Shown piece by piece: positions 12,211-19,552 of a stretch of 64,000 bases of DNA. A program made the translations under genes and the position numbers. Under the pieces are notes generated by a model. That model saw only the letters and a program-made list of their open reading frames with translations, was not told the origin of the DNA and ran no database searches. The stretch's first letter is position 1, and each line of letters begins with the position of its first letter. The DNA lies in NCBI RefSeq assembly GCF_001043955.1, contig NZ_LABZ01000122.1, forward strand, positions 38,063-102,062. Reading direction: 5' to 3'. The stretch comes from Methylobacterium tarhaniae (GTDB lineage Bacteria; Pseudomonadota; Alphaproteobacteria; Rhizobiales; Beijerinckiaceae).

Positions 12211-13839
12211 CTACTTCGCCATGGTGATCGGCGAGAAGTCCTGGAACCAGCTCTGGGCCTGGACGAAGCCCTGGACCTTCTTGCTCATCGCCCGCGGGTT
12301 GACGTCGTGGGTGACCATCAGGAACAGGGCGTCATCCACGAACTTCTCGTGGATCTTCTGCAACACTGCCACCTGATCCTTCGGCTCGAAGGTCGTGCGC
12401 ACCTCGTCGAACAACTTGTCCATCGCCGGATCGCAGTAAAAGCCCCAGTTGGTGCCGTTCGGCGGCGCCAGGTTGCACTGGGCGTGGCGGATGAAGGCGG
12501 TGAACGGATCCTGGATCAGGTAGGAGTAGTTCATCGCGGTGCCGCCGCGGGCGCTGTCGGACTTGGAGCCGGCACGCCAGATGTTGATCAGCGTGTTCCA
12601 CTCCACGACCTCGTAATCGACCTTGATGCCGACCTCCGCGAGGTTCTGCTGGATGAACTCGTTCATCGGCAGCGGCTGCATCTGGCCCGAGCCCGAGGCC
12701 GAGATCAGCACCTTGGTGGTCAGCGGCTTGTTCGGTCCGTAGCCGGCCTCCTTGAGGAGCTTCTTGGCGGCTTCCGGATCATACGAGACCTTGAAGCTCG
12801 GCTTGCCGAACCACGGATGGCCGGGTGTCAGGAAGCCCTGCGCGGGGGTGGCGAGGCCGCCCAGAAATTCCTTCAGGCCCTCGCGGTCGACGGCGAGGTT
12901 CGCGGCCTTGCGCACGCGGATGTCGTTCCACGGCGAGCCCTCGGCCCGCGACAGGTGCCAGGTCCAGTTATGCGGGTACAGGTTGGTGACCAGCGCGAAG
13001 CCCGCGGCCTTGAGCGAGGGCACCGCGTCCGGCGCCGGCGCCTCGATCCAGTCGACCTGGCCGGAGCGGAGCGCCGCCACCCGGGCATTGGCCTCGGGGA
13101 GCGGCACGAGCACCATCTTGTCGAGCTTCGGAACGCGGCCCTTGTCCCAGTATTCCTTGTTCGGCACCAGCTCCAGGCGCTCGCGCGGCACGAAGCCGGT
13201 CACCTTCCACGGCCCGGTGCCGGACGGCGCCTTGGCGACCGCGTCCCAGCTCTTGCCCTGCTTCTCCCAGTTGGTGGGAGACGACATCAGGATCCAGGCG
13301 AGCTGGTAGGGGAAGGTGGCGTCCGGGTTCTTGGTGACGATCTCGACGGTCAGCGGATCGACGGCCTTGTACGTAGCGACCGCCGGGATGCGGGTGCGGC
13401 CCTGCGCCGACTGGCGCGGATCGAATTGCGGGCTGTCCGACTTCAGCAGCTTGTCGAGGTTCCACACCACGGCGTTGGCGTCGAAGGCCGAGCCGTCGTG
13501 GAAGGTGACCCCGGGGCGGAGCTTGAAGGTCCAGCGGGTCTTGTCGGCCGGGTCGATCGTCCAGGAGGTGGCGAGGCCGGGCGTCAGGTCGGAGGCCTTG
13601 TCGGCCCGGCTGAGGTCCCAGTTGATGAGCGCGTCGTACACCGTGTAGCCGGTGAAGCGCATGCCCTCGCCGCCATTGTCGGCCTGGCCGGTGGTGAGCG
13701 GGATGTCCGAGGCGGTCATGCCGATGCGCAGCACGCCCTGTGCGCTCGCAGGCCCCACCAGCGCGAGGGTGAGGGCGAGCCCGGACAGGGTTCGCCCGAG
13801 CGCGGACCGGCGCAAGGGCAGGCGGGTAGGCAGCGGCAT
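12211..13839 (-). CDS. ABC transporter substrate-binding protein, family 5 (peptide/nickel type)
   Basis: A 542-residue periplasmic protein from ATG 13839. A classical signal peptide (RRSALGRTLSGLALTLALVG, cleavage near ASA-QG) precedes a family-5 solute-binding fold, with PGLATSWTIDPADKTRWTFKLRPGVTFHDGSAFDANAVVWNLDK near the N-terminus and VRKAANLAVDREGLKEFL mid-protein. The length matches DppA/OppA relatives. It captures the ligand and delivers it to the permease pair encoded downstream. Earlier in-frame codons would put 18 residues before the charged signal-peptide start and were rejected. The ligand is unknown; nothing in the neighbourhood (no peptidase, hydrogenase or urease gene) hints at one. 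Confidence 0.93.
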   Translation of the reverse strand: MPLPTRLPLRRSALGRTLSGLALTLALVGPASAQGVLRIGMTASDIPLTTGQADNGGEGMRFTGYTVYDALINWDLSRADKASDLTPGLATSWTIDPADKTRWTFKLRPGVTFHDGSAFDANAVVWNLDKLLKSDSPQFDPRQSAQGRTRIPAVATYKAVDPLTVEIVTKNPDATFPYQLAWILMSSPTNWEKQGKSWDAVAKAPSGTGPWKVTGFVPRERLELVPNKEYWDKGRVPKLDKMVLVPLPEANARVAALRSGQVDWIEAPAPDAVPSLKAAGFALVTNLYPHNWTWHLSRAEGSPWNDIRVRKAANLAVDREGLKEFLGGLATPAQGFLTPGHPWFGKPSFKVSYDPEAAKKLLKEAGYGPNKPLTTKVLISASGSGQMQPLPMNEFIQQNLAEVGIKVDYEVVEWNTLINIWRAGSKSDSARGGTAMNYSYLIQDPFTAFIRHAQCNLAPPNGTNWGFYCDPAMDKLFDEVRTTFEPKDQVAVLQKIHEKFVDDALFLMVTHDVNPRAMSKKVQGFVQAQSWFQDFSPITMAK

Positions 13840-13989
13840 CGTGGAATGTCCCCGTGGTGACTGGCGGGGAGAAGGCTGCAAGAGCCCTGCCAACTGTGAC
13901 GCGGCGGTGAGCCCGGTTTCCGGGCAGCGGAAATGCCTAAATTCAAGGCGACTTCGTTCGTGGGCGAACGATCCACATTGAAGTTGCTC

Positions 13990-14094
13990 TCATGTGAGGC
14001 AGGCTTCCGCCCGAGCGGCATCGATCTGCCGGTCGGCGACGAGATGGGCGAGGCCGTGCACCAGGGCCCAGGCCGCGGCGGCCCTCGCCGCCTT
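13990..14094 (-). pseudogene. C-terminal remnant of a TetR-family regulator
   Basis: On the minus strand an open frame ends at TGA 13992-13990 and its last 30 or so residues read AAAAWALVHGLAHLVADRQI followed by DAARAEACLT. This is the typical C-terminal helix pair of TetR_C_33-type regulators. Upstream of about 14094 the frame turns into antisense of the DUF2306 gene and has no TetR character, so the DNA-binding domain is missing. With the neighbouring DUF2306 gene lacking its N-terminus, this looks like a deletion that removed the 5' halves of two divergent genes. No function is expected. Confidence 0.65.
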
Positions 14095-14419
14095 GGGTCT
14101 CGGCGCGCTCCAATTCGGCCTGAGGCGCGGCGGCGTACGGCATCGGTTGATGGGCCGGCTCTGGGTCGGGCCGATGGCCGCGGTGGCGCTCAGCTCGTTC
14201 GGCATCTCGGGCCTGCGTCAGGTCGGGCCGTTCAGCTGGATCCACCTCCTGTCGGTGATCACGCTCGTTCTTCTGGTGCGGGCCGTGCTCTACGCGAGGC
14301 GGGGACACGTCGCGGCCCATCGCTGGACCATGATCGGGCTCTATCTCGGCGCGCTGGTGATCACCGGATTGTTCACCCTCCTGCCGGGGCGGATCATGGG
14401 GCACGTGGTGTTCGGGTGA
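13994..14419 (+). CDS. DUF2306 membrane protein, 5'-truncated (probably degraded)
   Basis: From about 14070 the frame encodes a DUF2306-type four-helix membrane protein: LAALGLGALQF, HRLMGRLWVGPMAAVALSSF, FSWIHLLSVITLVLLVRAV, AAHRWTMIGLYLGALVITGL and the terminal LLPGRIMGHVVFG. The first 25 or so residues from ATG 13994 are arginine-rich and overlap a TetR remnant on the other strand, and the usual N-terminal residues before the first helix are absent. It therefore appears to have lost about 20 N-terminal residues and its promoter in a deletion. It could still be translated as a hybrid from ATG 13994. DUF2306 has no established function. Confidence 0.6.
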   Translation: MRQASARAASICRSATRWARPCTRAQAAAALAALGLGALQFGLRRGGVRHRLMGRLWVGPMAAVALSSFGISGLRQVGPFSWIHLLSVITLVLLVRAVLYARRGHVAAHRWTMIGLYLGALVITGLFTLLPGRIMGHVVFG

Positions 14420-14480
14420 GGATGTCAACTCCCGGCTTCCCAGCGCTGTCGCTCCACGCGACGGTGCTCAAATCCTCGAC

Positions 14481-14522
14481 GTCATCTCGGGTTCTCGACT
14501 TCGGCGAGCACCGGGATGACAC
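14481..14522. repeat. Dispersed palindromic element, second type
   Basis: An imperfect palindrome beginning GTCATCTCGGGTTCTCG and ending CGAGCACCGGGATGAC. The reverse complement of the same element is found at about 51358-51411 (GTCATCCCGGTGCTCG at the start, GAACCCGGGATGG at the end). It sits in the intergenic space after the truncated DUF2306 gene and before the convergent aidB gene. Its sequence differs from the element at 12026-12165. Confidence 0.65.
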
Positions 14523-14614
14523 AGTGAGTTGGCAATGTGATGGTCAATGAATGGCGTTTGCTTAGAAATTCAGTCGTGCAACACGTCGTCAGATTGAAAG
14601 CGCACAGGGAAAAT

Positions 14615-16237
14615 TCACCCCAAAGCCCGCCCCAGCGCCACCTCCGTCACCGCCCCGATGCCGTTCGCCCCGTAGAGCGCCCGCTCCCGCGCGAGCCGCG
14701 TCGCCGCATAGGCCTCGGCGATGGCCGGCGGCGCGCAGGTGGCCAGGGAGGCGGCGGCGGCCAAGGCAGCGAGGCGGCCGGTGGCGAAGCGGGCGCGGGC
14801 CTCCGCGTCGGGGGCCTGGAGCGCCGCGACGATGTCGGCTTCGGCCTCGCGCACGCCCGGCAGCCCCTCCGCCTCCTCGGCAAGCTCCGCCACGAGGCCC
14901 ACGACCTCCTCCGGCGCGCGGGAGGCGGCGCGCAGCACGTCGAGGGCCATGACGGTGCCGGACCCTTCCCAGATCGCGTTCACCGGCGCCTCGCGATAGA
15001 GCCGGGGTAGGGGGCTCTCCTCGACGTAGCCGTTGCCGCCGAGCGCCTCCATCGCCTCGTAGACGAAGCCGGGCGCGGCCTTGCAGACCGCGTACTTCAC
15101 CGCCGGGGTGAGGAACCGGGTCCGCGCCGTCTCGCTCCGGTCGAAGGCGGCCGCGAGGCGGCACGCGAGTGCGGTCTGCGCCTCGCTCTCGAGGGCGAGG
15201 TCGGCCAGCACCCGGCGCATCGCCGGCTGGTCGACGAGGGGCTTCTGGAAGACGTGGCGATGGCGGGCGTGATGGAGGGCCAGCACCAGGGCCATGCGGC
15301 ACAGGCCCGCCGAGGCGACGGCGCAGTCGAGCCGGGTGAGCTGCACCATCGCCAGGATGGTCGGGACGCCGCGGCCCTCCTCGCCGATGCGCCACCCGAA
15401 GGCCCGGTCGAACTCGACCTCCGACGAGGCGTTCGAGCGGTTGCCGAGCTTGTCCTTCAGGCGTTGCAGGTGCAGGGCATTCACGGTGCCGTCGGGCCGG
15501 TGCCGCGGCACCAGGAGGCAGGTCAGCCCGCCGGGGGCCTGGGCCAGCACCAGGAAACCGTCGGACATCGGCGCCGAGAAGAACCACTTGTGGCCGGTGA
15601 GCGCATAGGTGCCGCCGCCGGTGGGCTCGGCCCGGGTGGTGTTGGCGCGGACATCCGTGCCGCCCTGCTTCTCGGTCATCCCCATGCCGAGGGTGACGCC
15701 GGCCTTCTCGTACCAGGGCCGGAAGGACGGGTCGTAGCTCCGGCTCGCGATCCGCGGCAGCCAGGCGGCGAGGTGGTCGGGGGCGGGGACGAGCGCCGCG
15801 ACGGCCGCGCTCGTCATGGTCATCGGGCAGAGATGCCCGCTCTCGACGCCGGCCACGATGTAGTGGCGCGCCGCCCGGGCGAGATGGCCGCGGGCCCGGG
15901 GGCGGCTCGGATCCGCCCCGTCCCAGATCGAGGCGTGCAGTCCATCCGTGACGCTCGCCGCCATCAGGGCGTGGTAGGCCGGATGGAACTCGATCCGGTC
16001 GGCCCGGCGCCCGCTCGCGTCGTGAGTGCGCAGGATCGGCGGATGCGCGTTGGCGAGGCGGCCGAGATCGAGCCGCTCGGCCGCGCCCCAGCGCGCGCCG
16101 AACTCCGCCAGCCCGTCCGCATCCGTGGAGGCACCGAAGGCCGCGAGGGCACCTCGCAGCGGCGCATCGGCGGAGAACAGGTTCACGTCGCCGAAGGACG
16201 GGGTCTGGTTCAGGACGTCTCGGGTGTCGCCGGGCAT
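14615..16237 (-). CDS. aidB: AidB-like acyl-CoA dehydrogenase
   Basis: A 540-residue flavoenzyme of the acyl-CoA dehydrogenase superfamily. The N-terminus (LNQTPSFGDVNLFSADAPLR) is characteristic of AidB, the Escherichia coli adaptive-response protein that binds DNA and FAD and is proposed to protect against alkylation or to dehydrogenate isovaleryl-CoA. The central domain holds PMTMTSAAVAAL, TEKQGGTDVRANTTRAEP and GHKWFFSAPMSDGFLVLAQA, the FAD/substrate signatures. The C-terminal helical domain carries YEAMEALGGNGYVEESPLPRLYR. The length is typical of AidB (about 540) rather than ordinary acyl-CoA dehydrogenases (about 380). It stands alone on the minus strand; no ada or alk gene is adjacent. 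Confidence 0.9.
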   Translation of the reverse strand: MPGDTRDVLNQTPSFGDVNLFSADAPLRGALAAFGASTDADGLAEFGARWGAAERLDLGRLANAHPPILRTHDASGRRADRIEFHPAYHALMAASVTDGLHASIWDGADPSRPRARGHLARAARHYIVAGVESGHLCPMTMTSAAVAALVPAPDHLAAWLPRIASRSYDPSFRPWYEKAGVTLGMGMTEKQGGTDVRANTTRAEPTGGGTYALTGHKWFFSAPMSDGFLVLAQAPGGLTCLLVPRHRPDGTVNALHLQRLKDKLGNRSNASSEVEFDRAFGWRIGEEGRGVPTILAMVQLTRLDCAVASAGLCRMALVLALHHARHRHVFQKPLVDQPAMRRVLADLALESEAQTALACRLAAAFDRSETARTRFLTPAVKYAVCKAAPGFVYEAMEALGGNGYVEESPLPRLYREAPVNAIWEGSGTVMALDVLRAASRAPEEVVGLVAELAEEAEGLPGVREAEADIVAALQAPDAEARARFATGRLAALAAAASLATCAPPAIAEAYAATRLARERALYGANGIGAVTEVALGRALG

Positions 16238-16277
16238 GGCGCCAGGGTGCGCCGGAGGCGGGCGATCCGCAACCGCC

Positions 16278-17027
16278 TCAGCGCCGGCCCGCGTCGATCC
16301 GGTCGCGGTCCATCGCCAGCGGCGGGCGGGCGGCCGGCGCCTTCAGCAGCCGGTCGCGGCTCAGGCCCTTGTGGACGTGGACCATCAGGGCGATGCCGAA
16401 GAGCGGCGTGATCAGGTTGACGATCGGCACCAGCATCAACCCGGCGAGCAGGGCGCCGGCCAGCATCACGGTCGCGGTGTGATGGCGCCGCATCGCCCCC
16501 GCTTCGGGGAGCGGCCGGAACCGGGCGGCGGCGAGCTCGAAATACTCGCGGCCCAGAAGGTAGGTGTTGGCGAGGAAGAAGGCCGCGACGTTGATGCCCG
16601 GCACCAGCAGCAGCGCCAGGGCCGCGAGGTTGACGGCGAGCGCGAGCGCGGCGAACCGCACCGTGTAGAGCATCGCCTGGGAGAGCGGCATCGGCTGGCC
16701 CGGCACCTCGTCCGGGAAATCGGTGCGCTCGACGATCGCGGCGGCGTCGTCGAGGAAGTAGCCCGCCACCAGGATCGAGACCGGCGGCAGGATGTAGGCG
16801 AGCCCGACGAACAGGCCGGCCCCGGCCAGGAACGACGCCACGGCGTTGACCATCGCGTAGTCGGTCGAGATCGGGTGGGCGGCGATCAGCGCCGCGATGC
16901 CCTTGGTGAGCCCGAACCAGATCAGGAACAGGAGCCCGATCGTCAGGCTGAGGGATTTCCACAGAATCTGGCGCAGCGGCGGGGAGAAGACCTGCCGCAG
17001 GGCCGCGAAGGCGGCGTTGATCAGCAT
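16278..17027 (-). CDS. EI24/CysZ-like membrane protein (sulfate transporter family)
   Basis: A 249-residue protein with about six hydrophobic segments, N-terminus MLINAAFAALRQVFSPPLRQILWKSL, and the conserved region RTDFPDEVPGQPMPLSQAML in a cytoplasmic loop. This matches the EI24/CysZ family, whose Escherichia coli member takes up sulfate for cysteine synthesis. The family also occurs where no cys operon is linked, as here. ATG 17027 is followed immediately by a typical N-terminus. It lies 40 bases upstream of aidB on the same strand and may be co-transcribed with it. Sulfate transport is a family-level guess. Confidence 0.83.
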   Translation of the reverse strand: MLINAAFAALRQVFSPPLRQILWKSLSLTIGLLFLIWFGLTKGIAALIAAHPISTDYAMVNAVASFLAGAGLFVGLAYILPPVSILVAGYFLDDAAAIVERTDFPDEVPGQPMPLSQAMLYTVRFAALALAVNLAALALLLVPGINVAAFFLANTYLLGREYFELAAARFRPLPEAGAMRRHHTATVMLAGALLAGLMLVPIVNLITPLFGIALMVHVHKGLSRDRLLKAPAARPPLAMDRDRIDAGRR

Positions 17028-17188
17028 CGGGAACCTCGGGAAAGGGCGCGCCGCCGCTCACTTGATGTCGAACGGCGCCGCCGTCCAGGGGCGAAGGCGC
17101 CGCGCCGGCTCAACCTTGGCGAACCGCGGATCGCTTCGCGGGTTGAGGCTGCACCCAGTGTCGCTCGTGGTGCGAGGAGGTTCGACCG

Positions 17189-17578
17189 ATGGACATCGCC
17201 GTTGAGAAGGTCTGTGAGTTCATCCTGCGGGCCCGGGCCCTCGACGTGAAGGAGGGATTGAGCGACCCCGATTCCGGCTCCAACCCGATCGACGACGGCG
17301 CCCGCGACGTGCTGGTCGACGGCACCGACGACGCGACCGAGGAAGAGCTGCGCGAGATGGTCGCCGGCCTCAACGACGACGAGCGGGCCGAGCTGGTGGC
17401 GATCCTGTTCGTCGGCCGCGGCGACATGGAGCCGGAGGAATTTCCCGACGCGGTCCGCCTCGCCCGCGAGCGCGAGGCCGCCGGCACCCGCACCGCCGAT
17501 TACCTGCTCGGCATCCCGAATGTCGGCGACCTGCTCGACGAAGGGCTGGCAGCCCTGGGGCTCAGCTGCGACGTCTGA
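17189..17578 (+). CDS. DUF3775 domain-containing protein
   Basis: A 129-residue acidic cytosolic protein from ATG 17189 with a strong ribosome-binding site (GAGGAGG about 12 bases upstream). The sequence shows the DUF3775 hallmarks VCEFILRARALDVKEG, the long central insert SNPIDDGARDVLVDG, LNDDERAELVAILFVGRGD and ARTADYLLGIPNVGDLLDEGL-like C-terminus. The family is widespread in Alphaproteobacteria and uncharacterised. It stands alone, divergent from the CysZ-like gene and convergent with the LysR gene. No function is proposed. Confidence 0.88.
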   Translation: MDIAVEKVCEFILRARALDVKEGLSDPDSGSNPIDDGARDVLVDGTDDATEEELREMVAGLNDDERAELVAILFVGRGDMEPEEFPDAVRLAREREAAGTRTADYLLGIPNVGDLLDEGLAALGLSCDV

Positions 17579-17635
17579 TCCTCTCGCGCGGGAAGCGTGC
17601 CGCCGTTCCGCGGCGGGCCGTGCGCCGCGCGTCGT

Positions 17636-18523
17636 TCAGGCCCGGAGGTTGCCCTGGCGTTCCAGCCAGGACCGGAAGGCGAGGGTGAGCGGGTCGTCCG
17701 CCCGCTCCGCGGGCAGGTAGGTGCAGTAGCTCCGGGCCGGCAGGAGCGGGCCGGCGAAGGGTGCGACGAGGCGGCCCTGCGCCAGATCCTCCGCCACCAG
17801 GGCCGTCGGCCCCATCGCGACGCCGAGCCCGTCCAAGGCCGCCTGGAGCGTCAGGTAGAAATGGTCGAGGACCAGCGTCGCGGCCGGTTCGAGCCCGGCT
17901 CGGCCGGCCCTGGCCAGCCAGTCGTTCCACAACCGGGGCAGGCTCAGCGTGTGCAGGAGCGTGTGACGCTCCAGGTCGTCGCAGGTTCGCAGCGGGAGCC
18001 GGTCGAGCAGCGCCGGGCTGCAGACCGGGACGCGCATCTCGGACAGGAAGGGCGACGCCACGTAGCCGTAGAACGTGTCCGGCCCGCCGCGGATGATCAC
18101 GTCGAAGGGGTCGCGCAGGGATTCGGGCGATGCGTTCGAGGTCTCGAGCCGCACCCGCACGCCCGGATGCGCATCCTGAAACGGCGCCAGCCGCGGCACG
18201 AGCCAGCGCAGCGCGAAGGTCGCCGGGGCATTGACCCGCAGCACTGCCTGGTCGTCGCGCCCGAACCGTGCCGTGGCGTCGGCGATCCGGTCGAGGGCCG
18301 GGCCGATTCCGGCCAGGTACGCCCGGGCCGCAGCGGTCATCGCGATCCGCCGGTTGTGCCGCTCGAACAACCGCGATCCGAGCCAATCCTCGAGCAGGCG
18401 GACGTGCTGGCTGATCGCGCCCTGCGTCACGCCGAGTTCGCCGGCCGCGTCCTTGAAGCTGCCGAGGCGGGCGGCGGCCTCGAAGGCCCGCATGGCGTTG
18501 AGCGGGGGCAAGGACCGCGACAT
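17636..18523 (-). CDS. LysR family transcriptional regulator (GcvA-like)
   Basis: A 295-residue regulator from ATG 18523 (MSRSLPPLNAMRAFEAAARL). The N-terminal winged helix reads GSFKDAAGELGVTQGAISQH, then the linker helix LLEDWLGSRLFERHNRRIAM, then a periplasmic-binding-protein-like effector domain. The PLNAMRAFEAAAR opening and SQH-xxLE pattern are typical of the GcvA/AmpR subgroup. It is divergent from the EamA gene starting at 18702, with about 178 bases between the starts, the usual arrangement for a LysR regulator and its target. The upstream frame stays open but reads as antisense. The inducer is unknown. Confidence 0.9.
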   Translation of the reverse strand: MSRSLPPLNAMRAFEAAARLGSFKDAAGELGVTQGAISQHVRLLEDWLGSRLFERHNRRIAMTAAARAYLAGIGPALDRIADATARFGRDDQAVLRVNAPATFALRWLVPRLAPFQDAHPGVRVRLETSNASPESLRDPFDVIIRGGPDTFYGYVASPFLSEMRVPVCSPALLDRLPLRTCDDLERHTLLHTLSLPRLWNDWLARAGRAGLEPAATLVLDHFYLTLQAALDGLGVAMGPTALVAEDLAQGRLVAPFAGPLLPARSYCTYLPAERADDPLTLAFRSWLERQGNLRA

Positions 18524-18701
18524 GGCCAGCGCCTGTTTCGCAAGAGTTTTCCTGATCGTTACGCCCTGGAATACTGGTTTGCCGACCGGTTTCGCAACAG
18601 GCATGCTCATTCGAGCGCGGTGGAGGGGCTGCCTGTCGAGTGGGTCCGCTGCCCCTCCGCATCGCTCGCTGCCGTCGCGCGGGCGGGTTTCGGGGAACGC
18701 A

Positions 18702-19538
18702 ATGACTCCCTTCGTCCTGGCCTGCGTCATGGTCGCGGCCGTTCTGCATGCCGGCTGGAACGCGGTTCTCCGCGGCGGCAGCGATCGGCTCTGGTCGATG
18801 ACGCTGATGATGATCGCCGTGGGCTGCACCAGCGCGGTGGCGGCGGTCTTCCTGCCCTGGCCCGCGCCGGCGAGCTGGCCCTACGTGGCGGCCTCGGCCC
18901 TGATCCATGCCGGCTACAACCTGTCGCTCGTGCGTGCCTACCGGTCGGGGGAGCTGGGGCAGACCTATCCGGTCTCGCGCGGCTCCTCGCCGGTCCTGGT
19001 CGCGCTCGGCGCTGCGGCCTTCGCGCACGAGACCCTCACCGCCGCCGCCATTCTCGGCATCGCCCTGGTGTCCGGCGGGATCCTGTCCCTGGCCCTGCAG
19101 GGCGGGCGCCTGCGGAGCGGCTTCCTGCCCGCCGCCCTCCTCACCGGGATCCTGATCGGGGCCTACACGGTCGTCGACGGGATCGGGGTGCGGCTCGCCG
19201 AAAACAGCCTCGCCTATGCCAACAGCATGTTCCTGCTGTGGAGCGTCACGACGCCGGCCGTCTACGCCTTCGCGCGCCAGCGGCCTCCGGCCTATACGCG
19301 TGCGCAGACCGCGGCGGCGCTCGCCGGCGGACTGGTCTCGATCGCCGCCTACGGCATCGTGATCTGGGCCATGCAGTACGACGCGATGGGTGTCGTGTCG
19401 GCCCTGCGGGAAACCAGCGTGGTCTACGCCGCGATCATCGGGCGAGTCTTCCTCGACGAGCGGCTGACCACGCGCCGGATCGGCTCCTGCCTGGCGATCG
19501 CCGCCGGGGCGGCCTGCCTGGCCTATCCGGTCGGCTGA
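18702..19538 (+). CDS. DMT superfamily (EamA) transporter
   Basis: A 278-residue, about ten-helix membrane protein from ATG 18702, preceded by CGGGGAACGC. It has two EamA halves: VLHAGWNAVLRGGSD at the start, YPVSRGSSPVLVALGA in the first half, and VSALRETSVVYAAIIGRVFLDE in the second. The N-terminal HAGWNA signature is shared with multidrug/metabolite EamA proteins. It is divergent from a LysR gene (likely regulator) and convergent with the large Pls-like synthetase gene, whose stop is only 14 bases away. Its cargo is unknown; export of an amino acid or of a product made by the neighbour is possible but not shown. Confidence 0.9.
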   Translation: MTPFVLACVMVAAVLHAGWNAVLRGGSDRLWSMTLMMIAVGCTSAVAAVFLPWPAPASWPYVAASALIHAGYNLSLVRAYRSGELGQTYPVSRGSSPVLVALGAAAFAHETLTAAAILGIALVSGGILSLALQGGRLRSGFLPAALLTGILIGAYTVVDGIGVRLAENSLAYANSMFLLWSVTTPAVYAFARQRPPAYTRAQTAAALAGGLVSIAAYGIVIWAMQYDAMGVVSALRETSVVYAAIIGRVFLDERLTTRRIGSCLAIAAGAACLAYPVG

Positions 19539-19552
19539 AGGCGCAACGGCGG

